A DNA stretch of 64,000 bases from Leptolyngbyaceae cyanobacterium JSC-12. Lineage in GTDB: Bacteria; Cyanobacteriota; Cyanobacteriia; Leptolyngbyales; Leptolyngbyaceae. The stretch's first letter is position 1, and the number at the start of each line of letters is the position of its first letter. The DNA is taken from NCBI GenBank assembly GCA_000309945.1, contig CM001633.1, forward strand, positions 5,073,174 to 5,137,173, given 5' to 3'. The notes under the pieces are model-generated. The model had not been told where the DNA came from. It ran no database searches and was given only the letters and a program-made list of their open reading frames with translations. Of this stretch, positions 53,724 to 62,168 are shown piece after piece. The position numbers were made by a program, and so were the translations under genes.

Positions 53724-54980
53724 ATGGATCCGACAGTGGCACTGCGGCTGGCAATTTCCCTGGTAATAGGGTTAATTATTGGCATGGAACGAGGCTGGGA
53801 AAGCCGCGAAAGTCCTCAAGGTCTTCAGAGTGCAGGGATTCGCAGTTTTGGGTTTGTTGGGTTATTAGGAGGAATAGCGGCTCTATTAACCGCGCAGCTT
53901 GGAGTAGGTATTCTTGTTATTGCCTTCCTGGGACTGGCCCTAATCGTCGCAGCATCTTATGTGCTGACAACTCAACAGTCTCAAGACTTTGGCATCACAA
54001 CTGAGCTAGCATTATTAATCACTTTTATGTTAGGTGCACTGACGGTGCAGGGGATGCTTGCTGAAGCAGTAGCCATCGCAGTTATCATGACATCCCTATT
54101 GGGCTTTAAGCAAGAATTGCATCAATCATTGAAACATCTTGATCGCCGAGAATTGGTTGCTACTCTGCAACTGTTACTAATTGCAGCAGTCGTCTTGCCT
54201 TTGTTACCGGATCGCAACTTGGGTCCCTGGAATGCCCTCAATCCACGGGCGATCGGTTTACTTGTGGCCCTGATCGCAGGTATCTCCTACGTGGGATACT
54301 TTGCTATGCGCCTATGGGGTGTCCGAGTAGGGATCTTAGCAACTGCCCTTCTGGGAGCATTGGTTTCGTCTACAGCCGTGACCGTTTCATTCGGGCGCAT
54401 GGCTCGGCGTGAGCAAAAAAATTTCGCTTTACTGGGAACTGGGATTTCCCTGGCATCTGGAACCATGGGACTTCGTATTTTGATGGAAGTTTCCATCGTT
54501 AATCCACTCCTCCTGCCTTCACTTGTGCCACCTTTGGCTTGTTTAGCTATTGTGCCTCTCATTGCTGCTGGGGCGATCGCAGTCCACACAGATACAACTG
54601 CAGTCTCAACCGAGGTTAACCTCAAAAACCCAATTGAACTCACAGCCGCTCTGGGCTATGGTGCAGTCTTTGCCAGCTTATTTGTGCTAATTCGAGCGAT
54701 GGAAGCCTGGTTTGGCAATGCTGGCATCTATGTGCTGGCTGCCATTTCTGGAGTAACCGACGTTGATGCCGTGAGTCTATCCCTGGCTCAAGCAACGAAA
54801 GGAGATTTACCGCTCATAGTTGGAACAACTGGAATTTTGATCGCCGCGCTGGTGAATACAGCCGTAAAAGCCTTACTTGCAACCATCCTTGGTGGCTGGA
54901 AATTAGCTCAATGGTGCGCATTGATTTTACTAGCAGCATCAGGATTCAGTGTGATCACAGCACTTTTTGTCCATCTTTAA
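53724..54980 (+). CDS. MgtC/SapB-family membrane protein with DUF4010
   Basis: The 418-residue protein starts with an MgtC-like part (LAISLVIGLIIGMERGWE, then QSAGIRSFGFVGLLGG, AALLTAQLG) and continues with a DUF4010 region (LRLAISYVGYFAMRLWGVRV-type spans, GALVSSTAVTVSFGRMARRE, SGVTDVDAVSLSLAQ). It has about 12 membrane spans. Proteins of this sort are implicated in Mg2+ or acid stress but have no proven transport. ATG 53724 (MDPTVALRL) was chosen because the conserved core starts there; ATG 53688 would add 12 residues. Confidence 0.83.
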   Translation: MDPTVALRLAISLVIGLIIGMERGWESRESPQGLQSAGIRSFGFVGLLGGIAALLTAQLGVGILVIAFLGLALIVAASYVLTTQQSQDFGITTELALLITFMLGALTVQGMLAEAVAIAVIMTSLLGFKQELHQSLKHLDRRELVATLQLLLIAAVVLPLLPDRNLGPWNALNPRAIGLLVALIAGISYVGYFAMRLWGVRVGILATALLGALVSSTAVTVSFGRMARREQKNFALLGTGISLASGTMGLRILMEVSIVNPLLLPSLVPPLACLAIVPLIAAGAIAVHTDTTAVSTEVNLKNPIELTAALGYGAVFASLFVLIRAMEAWFGNAGIYVLAAISGVTDVDAVSLSLAQATKGDLPLIVGTTGILIAALVNTAVKALLATILGGWKLAQWCALILLAASGFSVITALFVHL

Positions 54981-55086
54981 AGGTCAATCCAAGTGATCCT
55001 TTGATTACTTTTGTAGCTAAGTAGACCACCTGAATATTTGGCATTTATTCACTGGACTTGTTCATGAATTCTATCGGGCTAAAAAG

Positions 55087-56448
55087 ATGACAAATTATTT
55101 ATTGAATCAACCAATTCAAAGTCGCACTCGCATCGTCATTATGGGAGCAGCAGGTCGAGATTTTCATAACTTTAATCTGGCATATCGAGATAATCCTCAA
55201 ATAGAAGTTGTAGCATTTACTGCAACACAGATTTCAGGAATTGCTGATCGCCACTATCCTCCAATTCTGGCAGGCACTCTCTATCCTGACGGCATTCCTA
55301 TTATTGATGAGTCAGAACTGGATACTTTTTGCCAGAAGCAAGCGATTGATCAGGTCATCTTCGCTTACAGTGATGTACCCCATGCCCATGTTATGCATCT
55401 GGCATCCCGCGCGATGGCAACTGGAGCCGACTTTATCTTGCTTGGTCCCAAGCGCACCATGCTCAAAGCAAAAGTGCCTGTGATTGCCATTTCTGCTGTG
55501 CGAACGGGCTGTGGCAAATCTCAAACTACTCGTTGGCTTGCCAAATTGTTGCGGCAATGGGGGTTCCGAGTGGGCGTAATACGTCATCCCATGCCCTATG
55601 GCAATCTAGAGCAGCAAGTTGCCCAACGCTTTGCTAGTCGCACTGATTTAGCGGCAGCCAACTGCACAATTGAGGAACGGGAGGAATACGAACCCCATAT
55701 TGCGGCTGGTACTATTGTCTATGCAGGAGTTGATTACGCGAAAGTGCTGGATTTAGCAGAGCAGGAATCGGATCTGATTTTGTGGGATGGAGGCAATAAC
55801 GATTTTCCCTTCATTCATCCCGATTTACACATAGTTCTGGTTGATCCATTGCGTCCGGGTGATGAGACAACCCATCATCCTGGCGAAGTGGTACTGCGTA
55901 TGGCAGATATTGTTGTGGTAGCAAAAGTGGATGCAGCCGCTACTGTTGCTATTCAGTGTGTAACTGAGGCTGCCCGATCGCTGAATCCAACTGCAACCAT
56001 TGTGCGGGCAGCATCTCCCATACGCCTTGCTGATCCAGAAGCCGTGCAAGGTCGTTCAGTGCTTGTGGTTGAAGATGGACCGACAACAACCCACGGTGGG
56101 ATGGCTTATGGGGCTGGCTATGTAGCTGCCACCCGTGCCCATGCTCTGGAGATTGTCAATCCGCGCCCGTTTGCAGTGCCTGCGATCGCCGAGGTCTATG
56201 CCCACTATCCCCATCTACACTCAGTTTTGCCTGCAATGGGATACTCTACCGAACAACTCAAAGCCCTTCAGGAAACAATTAACAATACACCTGCAGATGT
56301 AGTCGTTTCCGCAACGCCCATCGATTTAGAATCGTTAATTACTCTGAATAAGCCAATTGTCCGGGCTTATTACGAGTTTGCAGAAGCCAGCGAACCTGGA
56401 CTGGCAACACAGGTTCAAGCATTCCTGGCACGAATCGGAATGCATTGA
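55087..56448 (+). CDS. Cyclic 2,3-diphosphoglycerate synthase-like GTPase-fold protein
   Basis: The 453-residue protein matches the family of archaeal cyclic 2,3-diphosphoglycerate synthetase. N-terminal Rossmann-like domain (RIVIMGAAGRDFHNFNLAYR), then a P-loop domain with ISAVRTGCGKSQTTRWLAKL (about 140), DLILWDGGNNDFPF, and LVVEDGPTTTHGGMAYGAGY. The bacterial members have not been shown to make the cyclic phosphate. Homologues often occur with arginine deiminase pathway and universal stress genes, as in this window (deiminase 7 kb downstream). The start follows AAAAAG, a weak ribosome-binding site. Confidence 0.8.
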   Translation: MTNYLLNQPIQSRTRIVIMGAAGRDFHNFNLAYRDNPQIEVVAFTATQISGIADRHYPPILAGTLYPDGIPIIDESELDTFCQKQAIDQVIFAYSDVPHAHVMHLASRAMATGADFILLGPKRTMLKAKVPVIAISAVRTGCGKSQTTRWLAKLLRQWGFRVGVIRHPMPYGNLEQQVAQRFASRTDLAAANCTIEEREEYEPHIAAGTIVYAGVDYAKVLDLAEQESDLILWDGGNNDFPFIHPDLHIVLVDPLRPGDETTHHPGEVVLRMADIVVVAKVDAAATVAIQCVTEAARSLNPTATIVRAASPIRLADPEAVQGRSVLVVEDGPTTTHGGMAYGAGYVAATRAHALEIVNPRPFAVPAIAEVYAHYPHLHSVLPAMGYSTEQLKALQETINNTPADVVVSATPIDLESLITLNKPIVRAYYEFAEASEPGLATQVQAFLARIGMH

Positions 56449-56500
56449 ACGAGATCATGCTGACTCAACCTGAAACTTAATTTATTTCAGATTCATTTAT

Positions 56501-57019
56501 TCATAAATTGAATGCTCTCACTCCCTTATTCTCAGGTAGAGTTTGATCTGGTAGGAGATCTTTGGCAGCCAAGTATTCATATAGCTCATGTGCTTTAAGT
56601 TGACACAAATCTTTAGCCAATTCATTAAACTTTAAATTTTTCGGTAACTCGGGGATTAAAACTTCGCGCATGATTCCTAAAATATGAGGTTCTGCAATCA
56701 GCAATAGCTGATAGAGAGGCTTAGTCGTGATGAGTTGAGTGAGCTTTGTTACGATTTCTTGTGCAAAACGACGCTCAAGTTCAACTCGATGGTTTCCACG
56801 ATGATCATCATAGCCATGAGCTTGACCTGCGGTGCCTCGATTGCGTCCAGGTTTAGTATCAGACCAAAAATCTTGCCGATGAAGCTCCTGGATAGAATTG
56901 TTTAGTTCTTCAAATTCAATGAGCTTAGGGCTGGCTTCATACTCAGGAAAATCAGCAGGCTCAAGTATAAAAAGCTTTGCTTTTGCACTGCTTACAACAG
57001 CAACAATATAGTTTTGCAT
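56501..57019 (-). CDS. Host-attachment (baeRF-like) domain protein
   Basis: The 172-residue protein fits the family called protein required for attachment to host cells (PF10116): IVAVVSSAKAKLFILEP at the start, QDFWSDTKPGRNRGTAGQAHGYDDH, and LIAEPHILGIMREVL near the end. The fold relates to archaeal release-factor-like (baeRF) domains; the true role in free-living bacteria is unknown. I chose ATG 57019 (MQNYIVAVV), after GGTGGTGG; the longer frame lacks support. Confidence 0.72.
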   Translation of the reverse strand: MQNYIVAVVSSAKAKLFILEPADFPEYEASPKLIEFEELNNSIQELHRQDFWSDTKPGRNRGTAGQAHGYDDHRGNHRVELERRFAQEIVTKLTQLITTKPLYQLLLIAEPHILGIMREVLIPELPKNLKFNELAKDLCQLKAHELYEYLAAKDLLPDQTLPENKGVRAFNL

Positions 57020-57208
57020 AGCCACCACCAGATACTCTGGATACTTGTAATCGTACAACGCTGGGTAGTCTAGAACACGATTTCAAATAAAGCTTAAAAT
57101 TCTCGATGTTTTCCGTGAGTTTCTGTGACAATGAAGGTAACTCTGCATCAATACCAGGTTTTTGTTCTGGGTTTCACAAGGCTTAATATTTAATTAAAAG
57201 GTTTAATG

Positions 57209-57432
57209 ATGCATGAAGTTCGTGGTGATCAAGAGGATGCCACGATGAACTATATGGAACTGGAGTGTGAGAAAGAAATCACGATTATCAGCCTTAATTA
57301 CATGTTTTTGGAAAGATCAGCAAATTAATCTGATTGATACACAGGTCATGCTGATTTCACGATTGAGGTTGAGCGATCGCTGCGAGTGTTGGATAGTGCG
57401 GTGATGGTATTGTGTGGGGTGGCTGGAGTAAT
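57209..57432 (+). pseudogene. Fragment of elongation factor G
   Basis: Three reading-frame pieces line up with the N-terminal GTPase domain of EF-G. ATG 57209 encodes HEVRGDQEDATMNYMELE followed by CEKEITI, which matches the GEVHEG..ATMDWM.QE.ERGITI region. In a second frame [13 protein letters not shown] matches the segment before the G3 motif. A third frame continues [20 protein letters not shown] and then MVLCGVAGV, matching [15 protein letters not shown]. Two frameshifts and missing flanks (no P-loop start, no rest of the protein) make it non-functional. Similarity is judged by eye. Confidence 0.72.
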
Positions 57433-57449
57433 GATGACTTTATTAACTA

Positions 57450-57745
57450 ATGGCGAAGAGATACCCAGTCATCATTTTGTTGATTGGTTGCGGATGGCTC
57501 ACCGTGCTGGTTATTAACTACTTCTATGGAACAATCGCGCTGTTTACGGCCGCAGGCATCTTTGCTGCTCTCTTGAACTATCTAATCATGCGGTTATCAC
57601 GTTACCTGCCAACTGGTACCACGCTGGGGGTGATTGTGGTGACCTTCGAGTTGCGGGTTTATTGGAAATCCTTTTTGTCAATTCCGATTGCTGGCATGAT
57701 TACTCTTTGGTTCTTCAAACTCAGGAAGCGTCCCAAGTTTACGAA
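57450..57745 (+). pseudogene. Deleted relic of an AI-2E-family transporter
   Basis: The ATG frame gives [20 protein letters not shown] then LFTAAGIFAALLNYLIMRLS: the first two spans of AI-2E/PerM-type transporters. After TTLGVIVVTF the text jumps to YWKSFLSIPIAGMITLWF, which looks like the family's last span. Some 250 residues are missing between, so an internal deletion in frame is likely. The 3' end overlaps the end of the transglutaminase gene on the other strand. It sits directly after the EF-G fragment. Confidence 0.5.
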
Positions 57746-58610
57746 TTGTCACCTTCACATCCATTCCCAGATAATCCTGAGCATTCCCAAACCAGGAGCC
57801 TGCTAATGGCATGACTTGCGCAGGGTGACGAGCGATCGCAACTCGAACTAAATCGAAACCAGCAGTAATTTGATTCGTTGGATCATAGTTTTGCCAACCA
57901 GCACCCGGCAGATAGACTTGCAACCAGGCATGAGTTGCACCAGAGCCTGTCATCCCGATCTCGCCACCATCCAGGGCTGCATCATACAGATAACCACTAA
58001 CAAAACGACAAGCAAAACCAAGCCGACGTAACGCCTCAATCATCAGCCAAGCATAGTCCCGACAAGTGCCCGACTTTAAACGCAAAGTTTCACCAGGAAG
58101 TTGGGTTCCCTCTACTTCACGAGCCTGATACGTTAAAGTACTCCAAATCGTATGCATCATTCGTTGCAACACATCCAGAGTCTCATCTTGATCACCTGCC
58201 ACAAAAGTTTTTGCCCAGGCAGCAACACTCCCGTCTGGATCTTCAGCATGAGGACGCATAAACCCTACCAGATCCATCCATTCATCTGGTGTATACTGCA
58301 CTGGCACTTCTTTGGCACGGGCATCCAACGGGAACTCTGCAATTTCTCGAATGCCAAAATGCTCACCTCGAACTCGGCATGTAACACTCAGTTCCTGAGC
58401 AGGTTCACTAAATTCAAGCACTGCTACATTGTTCGAGAGAGTATCCATCATCCATCGAGTTTTAGAGGGAATATTGGTTTCCACTGAGTAGTCTAAAATT
58501 CGTCCGCCGAAGCCTGCACTGGGTAAAAAAATCGCACGATGTTCCCCAAATCTCACTGGATTGGCATAGCGGTAGGTGGTGACATGTTCCAGATCGTAAA
58601 TAACGGTCAT
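57678..58610 (-). CDS. Transglutaminase-like cysteine protease family protein
   Basis: The 310-residue protein has a bacterial transglutaminase-like N-terminal region (VTTYRYANPVRFGEHRAIFL) and the core with catalytic Cys in RLKSGTCRDYAWLMIEALRR and His in TGSGATHAWLQVYLPGAGWQ and Asp in NYDPTN. Such proteins act as peptidases or amidases. The last residues overlap the AI-2E relic on the opposite strand, so the C-terminus may have been altered there. Start ATG 58610 gives the usual MTVIYDLEH. It is divergent from brkB. Confidence 0.88.
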   Translation of the reverse strand: MTVIYDLEHVTTYRYANPVRFGEHRAIFLPSAGFGGRILDYSVETNIPSKTRWMMDTLSNNVAVLEFSEPAQELSVTCRVRGEHFGIREIAEFPLDARAKEVPVQYTPDEWMDLVGFMRPHAEDPDGSVAAWAKTFVAGDQDETLDVLQRMMHTIWSTLTYQAREVEGTQLPGETLRLKSGTCRDYAWLMIEALRRLGFACRFVSGYLYDAALDGGEIGMTGSGATHAWLQVYLPGAGWQNYDPTNQITAGFDLVRVAIARHPAQVMPLAGSWFGNAQDYLGMDVKVTIRKLGTLPEFEEPKSNHASNRN

Positions 58611-58722
58611 TGGTTTTTCAGGTTGTTTAGTCTGTATTCCTAAATTATTTGGGGCAATTACAACGCTGCGATCGCTCCAACATTATTCTTTAAACAAGCA
58701 GGCTATTTCATCGCTCACTTCT

Positions 58723-59670
58723 ATGATTCACTATATTCGTTCTACTATTTTGCCTTATGTGCGGTCTACTATCCTGCCATCAAAACCAGTTCGACTCTTG
58801 ATTCAAACTGGGGTGAAGTGGGATCGAGATAATTGCCCAGGCATGGCAGCCGCACTATCGTACTATGCTCTGTTTTCACTCTTCCCAATGTTATTAGTCA
58901 TCCTTAGTGTTGTTGGCTGGCTGATTGGTCCAAAGACTGAGACATTCCACGCAATTCGAGAAGCCGTTGAGCGGTATCTGCCGCCAGAAGTACATGATTT
59001 GATTAAAGGAACAATTGTGGCACTGAATGAAAACAGTGTGGGAGCCGGAATCGTTGGCTTTGCTGTCCTTTTATTTGCTGCTAGTGTTGTCTTTGGTATT
59101 CTAAGAAGTTCAGTGAATAAAATTTGGCGATCGCCCAGTCGCATATCCGAAGTCGGATCTGTTTTTAAGATGGTGTTTTTTTTTCTGATGAATAAACTCC
59201 TGGCCTTTCTCCTGGTAATTGGAAGTGCCTTAGTGCTGCTGGCTTCGCTGATTCTAAATATTGTGGCGAAGGTTGTTCTGGAGATGATCACAACCTTCCA
59301 GGACAAGTTTCCATTCATTCAGGTGGATGAATGGGTATTAACCAGAGGACTGCAAACCAGTTCATCATTTTTAGTGCTGGCTTTAACAACCTGCATCTTG
59401 TTCAAAATACTCCCCTCTGTTTATGTAGGTTGGCGAGATGTTTGGCTCAGTGCACTGGTCACCGCTTTGATGCTGGTGACATTACAACAATTAGTTAGCA
59501 ACAGTGTGATTTCAGTTGGTGGACGTTTCCTATCTTACGGCGTCATTGGCAGCGTTATGATTTTGATGTTATGGATTTTTCTAACGTTTCAAATCTTTCT
59601 ATTTGGCTGCGTGTTGTCGTATGTGTATGCCCATCTGTATGGAAGTCGTCGTAACGGCGCTCTCCAGTGA
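58723..59670 (+). CDS. YihY/BrkB-family membrane protein
   Basis: The 315-residue protein has about six membrane spans and the family landmarks DNCPGMAAALSYYALFSLFP and FLSYGVIGSVMILMLWIFLT. Members are probably membrane transporters or scaffolds; the substrate is unknown (they were once called ribonuclease BN). The N-terminus contains a short repeated YIRSTILPYVRSTILP. Its last 24 codons overlap the 3' end of the lipoprotein gene on the other strand. Confidence 0.87.
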   Translation: MIHYIRSTILPYVRSTILPSKPVRLLIQTGVKWDRDNCPGMAAALSYYALFSLFPMLLVILSVVGWLIGPKTETFHAIREAVERYLPPEVHDLIKGTIVALNENSVGAGIVGFAVLLFAASVVFGILRSSVNKIWRSPSRISEVGSVFKMVFFFLMNKLLAFLLVIGSALVLLASLILNIVAKVVLEMITTFQDKFPFIQVDEWVLTRGLQTSSSFLVLALTTCILFKILPSVYVGWRDVWLSALVTALMLVTLQQLVSNSVISVGGRFLSYGVIGSVMILMLWIFLTFQIFLFGCVLSYVYAHLYGSRRNGALQ

Positions 59671-60081
59671 TGGGCATCTCAATTTGGATTTCATCTGGAG
59701 TGAGGCTGATTCTAACTTTGTAATCTTATCCGCAATGATCGCCTTTACTGAAGAAAGGGTAGATTGGTCAGGAATATCTTTCACAGCTTTATCTAAGTCT
59801 TTATAAGCTGTTTCTAAGTCATCTATTATTTGAGATTCTTCCAGGTCTCCAATAGCCATTTTCAAGTTTCTAAAGGCTTCAGTGACTTGTTCTTCTGCCT
59901 GTTTTAATGCATTGGCTGTAGAAGCAGATGCATCATTAATGCGTCTGATCACTGCGATCGCAGTGTTTAAATCTGCCAGGTTACTACAGGCTTGATCATG
60001 CTTTTCTCGGACTGTCCTGGTAAGGCAACTGGTAACCAGAATCAGCGGTAGCAAAGCAAAAGCAACATTCAATCGTTTCAT
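59599..60081 (-). CDS. Putative lipoprotein with helical domain
   Basis: The 160-residue protein begins with a signal peptide and lipobox LVTSC (Cys near 19), then a mostly helical charged region (about 30-135; ANALKQAEEQVTEAFRNLKM, LETAYKDLDKAVKDIP). No family is recognised. The final 24 codons overlap the 3' end of brkB on the opposite strand. The coiled-coil-like heptads suggest an envelope-associated oligomer. Confidence 0.62.
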   Translation of the reverse strand: MKRLNVAFALLPLILVTSCLTRTVREKHDQACSNLADLNTAIAVIRRINDASASTANALKQAEEQVTEAFRNLKMAIGDLEESQIIDDLETAYKDLDKAVKDIPDQSTLSSVKAIIADKITKLESASLQMKSKLRCPSLESAVTTTSIQMGIHIRQHAAK

Positions 60082-60109
60082 ACGGTCAGTGTTGATATAG
60101 TTTTTAAGT

Positions 60110-60147
60110 TTATAGCGATCGCTTTTGATGAAAAGCGATCGCTATAA
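60110..60147. terminator. 17-bp hairpin with a HIP1 site in each arm
   Basis: TTATAGCGATCGCTTTT and its exact complement flank GATG. A HIP1 site lies in each arm. It is in the gap between two minus-strand lipoprotein genes and could end the transcript of the upstream one. On the minus strand the stem runs into AAAGCGATCGCTATAA with no U tract. Confidence 0.5.
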
Positions 60148-60286
60148 CTCTATGAAGAGTAGCAGAACACAATTAGATCAGGAACACTGGATACCCGAAT
60201 TTAATGAGCTTCAGCCACTTCTACTGCTGCAACTTGAGGCGCGATCGATGCAGATGCTTGACTGAGGACAGTTCAGCTTTCTTATC

Positions 60287-60370
60287 CTAAGTTGATTGGG
60301 GAGATTCACTCGCACAACTTGTCATCAAAAGCAGTGATAATCCAACTAAAACAATATTCAATGATTTCAT
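60287..60370 (-). CDS. 27-residue entericidin-like lipoprotein
   Basis: ATG 60370 is preceded by GAGGAG at 7 nt spacing. The peptide starts MKSLNIVLVGLSLLLMTSC and ends after nine more residues (ASESPQST after the cysteine, then TAG). The signal peptide with lipobox LMTSC makes up nearly the whole protein, as in entericidins and colicin-lysis proteins. The mature lipopeptide would have nine residues. The remaining 365-bp gap holds nothing else I recognise except the hairpin at 60110. Confidence 0.6.
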   Translation of the reverse strand: MKSLNIVLVGLSLLLMTSCASESPQST

Positions 60371-60446
60371 TATAATCTCCTCTTCACTATGTTAATTTAA
60401 ATTCAATTAAATGAGTCCAAACTTGATTTAAGTTAGTATCTTCACT

Positions 60447-60920
60447 CTATTCTCTAGTGCAACCTGAAACACCAACTCGATAGGTTGCCCCTTGTCGTCC
60501 ACTGATGTTGGTATTGATTTGGATTGGTTGACTTGCTCCGGATGGTGGGTCACCAATAATTTGGAATGGCACCCCTCCTACCAAGCGCACCCCATCTCGC
60601 CTAAAAACCTGACGAGCCGTATTATTTGCATACCTGAAGTTAATAATGATGTTGTAATTTTCAGGTGTTTCAGACGTGATTGTTGCAATATAGCGGGTGA
60701 ATCGTGTGCCAGGAGGAACAACAAAATCTGTATCCCAATTGTTCCGTACACCGGGTGTTACTCCAGTTGAGGAAACAGATTTTCTCACTTCATAGCCTGT
60801 TCCACCCAGTGGTCGGAATGGCTGACACGTTTCAGCTGCTTTGACGGGAGAATAGGCACTGAAGGAAGCTGTCACTCCCATCAACACAAGCAGTGACTTA
60901 ACCATCACACGATTAGACAT
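60447..60920 (-). CDS. Secreted protein of unknown function
   Basis: The 157-residue protein has a signal peptide (SLLVLMGVTASFSAYSPVKA, cleaved after AAA-like KAA) and a mature beta-rich domain with two cysteines, one near the N-terminus (ETCQPFRPLGG) and one at the end (VSGCTRE), likely joined in a disulfide. No family recognised. ATG 60920 is used because GAGG lies upstream and the signal peptide fits. It is separate from cyanophycinase (about 50 nt upstream on the same strand ends the next gene). Confidence 0.65.
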   Translation of the reverse strand: MSNRVMVKSLLVLMGVTASFSAYSPVKAAETCQPFRPLGGTGYEVRKSVSSTGVTPGVRNNWDTDFVVPPGTRFTRYIATITSETPENYNIIINFRYANNTARQVFRRDGVRLVGGVPFQIIGDPPSGASQPIQINTNISGRQGATYRVGVSGCTRE

Positions 60921-60973
60921 TATTAAAAACCTCATTTCAACTATAAAGTGGACAATCTGCTGGTAACACGCTT

Positions 60974-61777
60974 TTACACGAGCGGTAAGTGCGTTTTCAG
61001 ATTAAAACGATAGCCGTGGGGCAGAATGTGTAGTTTAACTCCACACAACGCGATCGCCTCATCTTTAAGCAATCCCTCCAGATTGTTGTGAGTGGCTTCT
61101 GTTTCATCTACCACAGTTACCGCGCCACTGCCAACCACTTGAAATTCATCCCCATTCACAATGATGCCAGTATCTTCATCGATGCCTAATCCTAATACTG
61201 CTGGTTGCAGCACCAACGCTGCCAACAGGCGACCCAGACGACCCCGCTGGGCAAAATGCTGGTCTACCACAATCCCAGGCAAAAACCCCATACCAGGACC
61301 CAATTCAACTGCATCTACACTGGGATTAGAAACTGAGGCACCACCAACAATCATTTCATCGGGCATCATAGCTGCGCCCGCACTCGTCCCTCCAACCACC
61401 GCACCCTGCGCATAGCGTTTATGAATCGCTTTGTCTAAGGGAGTACCTTTGATGTTATCAACAATTTTTGATTGATCACCACCTGTGAAGAAGATACCCG
61501 TTGCCTGCTCAATAATGTGAATATTTGATTCTTTTTCAGAGTCTTCGCGTTCTCTTGTATCAATCACCTCAACGAACTCCGCACCGAGTCGTTTAAAGAT
61601 ACGGATATAGTCTTGCCCGACTTCTTTTGGCATACTGGTTGCTGCCGTCATTACAGCAATGTGAGCTTTTACGCCGCCTGCTGCCCGCACAAACTCTCGT
61701 AAAACGATACAATCCCCTTCCCGATCCTCGGCACCTCCAATAATTACTAGTGTCCCTCGATTGCTCTCAGTACTCAT
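60974..61777 (-). CDS. cphB: Cyanophycinase
   Basis: The 267-residue serine exopeptidase breaks the storage polymer cyanophycin into beta-Asp-Arg dipeptides. It carries LVIIGGAEDREGDCIVLREF near the start, the nucleophile serine in AVVGGTSAGAAMMPDE (about 130), and VVDQHFAQRGRLGRL. Length matches CphB. AGGAGAAATC precedes the ATG. It is the last gene of a minus-strand group with the SHOCT, DUF6325 and arginine deiminase genes, so arginine released after dipeptide hydrolysis could go to the deiminase. Confidence 0.93.
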   Translation of the reverse strand: MSTESNRGTLVIIGGAEDREGDCIVLREFVRAAGGVKAHIAVMTAATSMPKEVGQDYIRIFKRLGAEFVEVIDTREREDSEKESNIHIIEQATGIFFTGGDQSKIVDNIKGTPLDKAIHKRYAQGAVVGGTSAGAAMMPDEMIVGGASVSNPSVDAVELGPGMGFLPGIVVDQHFAQRGRLGRLLAALVLQPAVLGLGIDEDTGIIVNGDEFQVVGSGAVTVVDETEATHNNLEGLLKDEAIALCGVKLHILPHGYRFNLKTHLPLV

Positions 61778-61788
61778 GATGATTTCTC

Positions 61789-62136
61789 CTAACCTAGTAG
61801 TTTTGCTTTTGCGAGTTGAAATTCTTCTTCTGTCAAAGCACCCGCATCTTTCAAGTGTGACAATTGGGTTAATTGTGCTAACAGGTCTGGTTGTGCTGCG
61901 GGTGCTGTGGGTGCCGCTGGTTGGGCTTGTGTCGCCTGGAGCGCGGCAACCTGAGCTTTCATTCGCTCCATTTCTTGCTGTGCCTGCAATGCAGCCAGTT
62001 GTTCCTGCTGTGCCTGCACCGCTCTTTGATTCATAGCGTTGCTAGTGGCTTTACTGGCTGCTGTTGCTGTGGCGCTAATGGCTGCTGTCCTTGCCACCGT
62101 ACTTAATAAACCTCGACCACCTCGTCTTCTAACCAT
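61789..62136 (-). CDS. SHOCT-domain protein with coiled-coil centre
   Basis: The 115-residue protein has a basic start (MVRRRGGRG), A/T/S-rich helix (ISATATAASKATSNAM), a Q/A-rich coiled-coil (QAQQEQLAALQAQQEMERMK), and a C-terminal SHOCT module (LTQLSHLKDAGALTEEEF, QLAKAKLLG). SHOCT modules oligomerise or bind partners. AAGGAG precedes ATG. It sits 11 nt upstream of cphB in the same operon and is common beside DUF6325 genes. Function not known. Confidence 0.83.
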   Translation of the reverse strand: MVRRRGGRGLLSTVARTAAISATATAASKATSNAMNQRAVQAQQEQLAALQAQQEMERMKAQVAALQATQAQPAAPTAPAAQPDLLAQLTQLSHLKDAGALTEEEFQLAKAKLLG

Positions 62137-62168
62137 TTGAGTCTCCTTTTACTATCACTTGACTATTA

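Noticed and set aside
57170-57190. TTTCACAAGGCTTAAT upstream of the EF-G relic
   Set aside because: Only the CACAAG part of the box is present; CTCA and the spaced hexamer are missing.
60308-60322. CGCACAACTTGTCA resembling half of the promoter box
   Set aside because: It lies inside the small lipoprotein gene and lacks the CTCA half and spacing.
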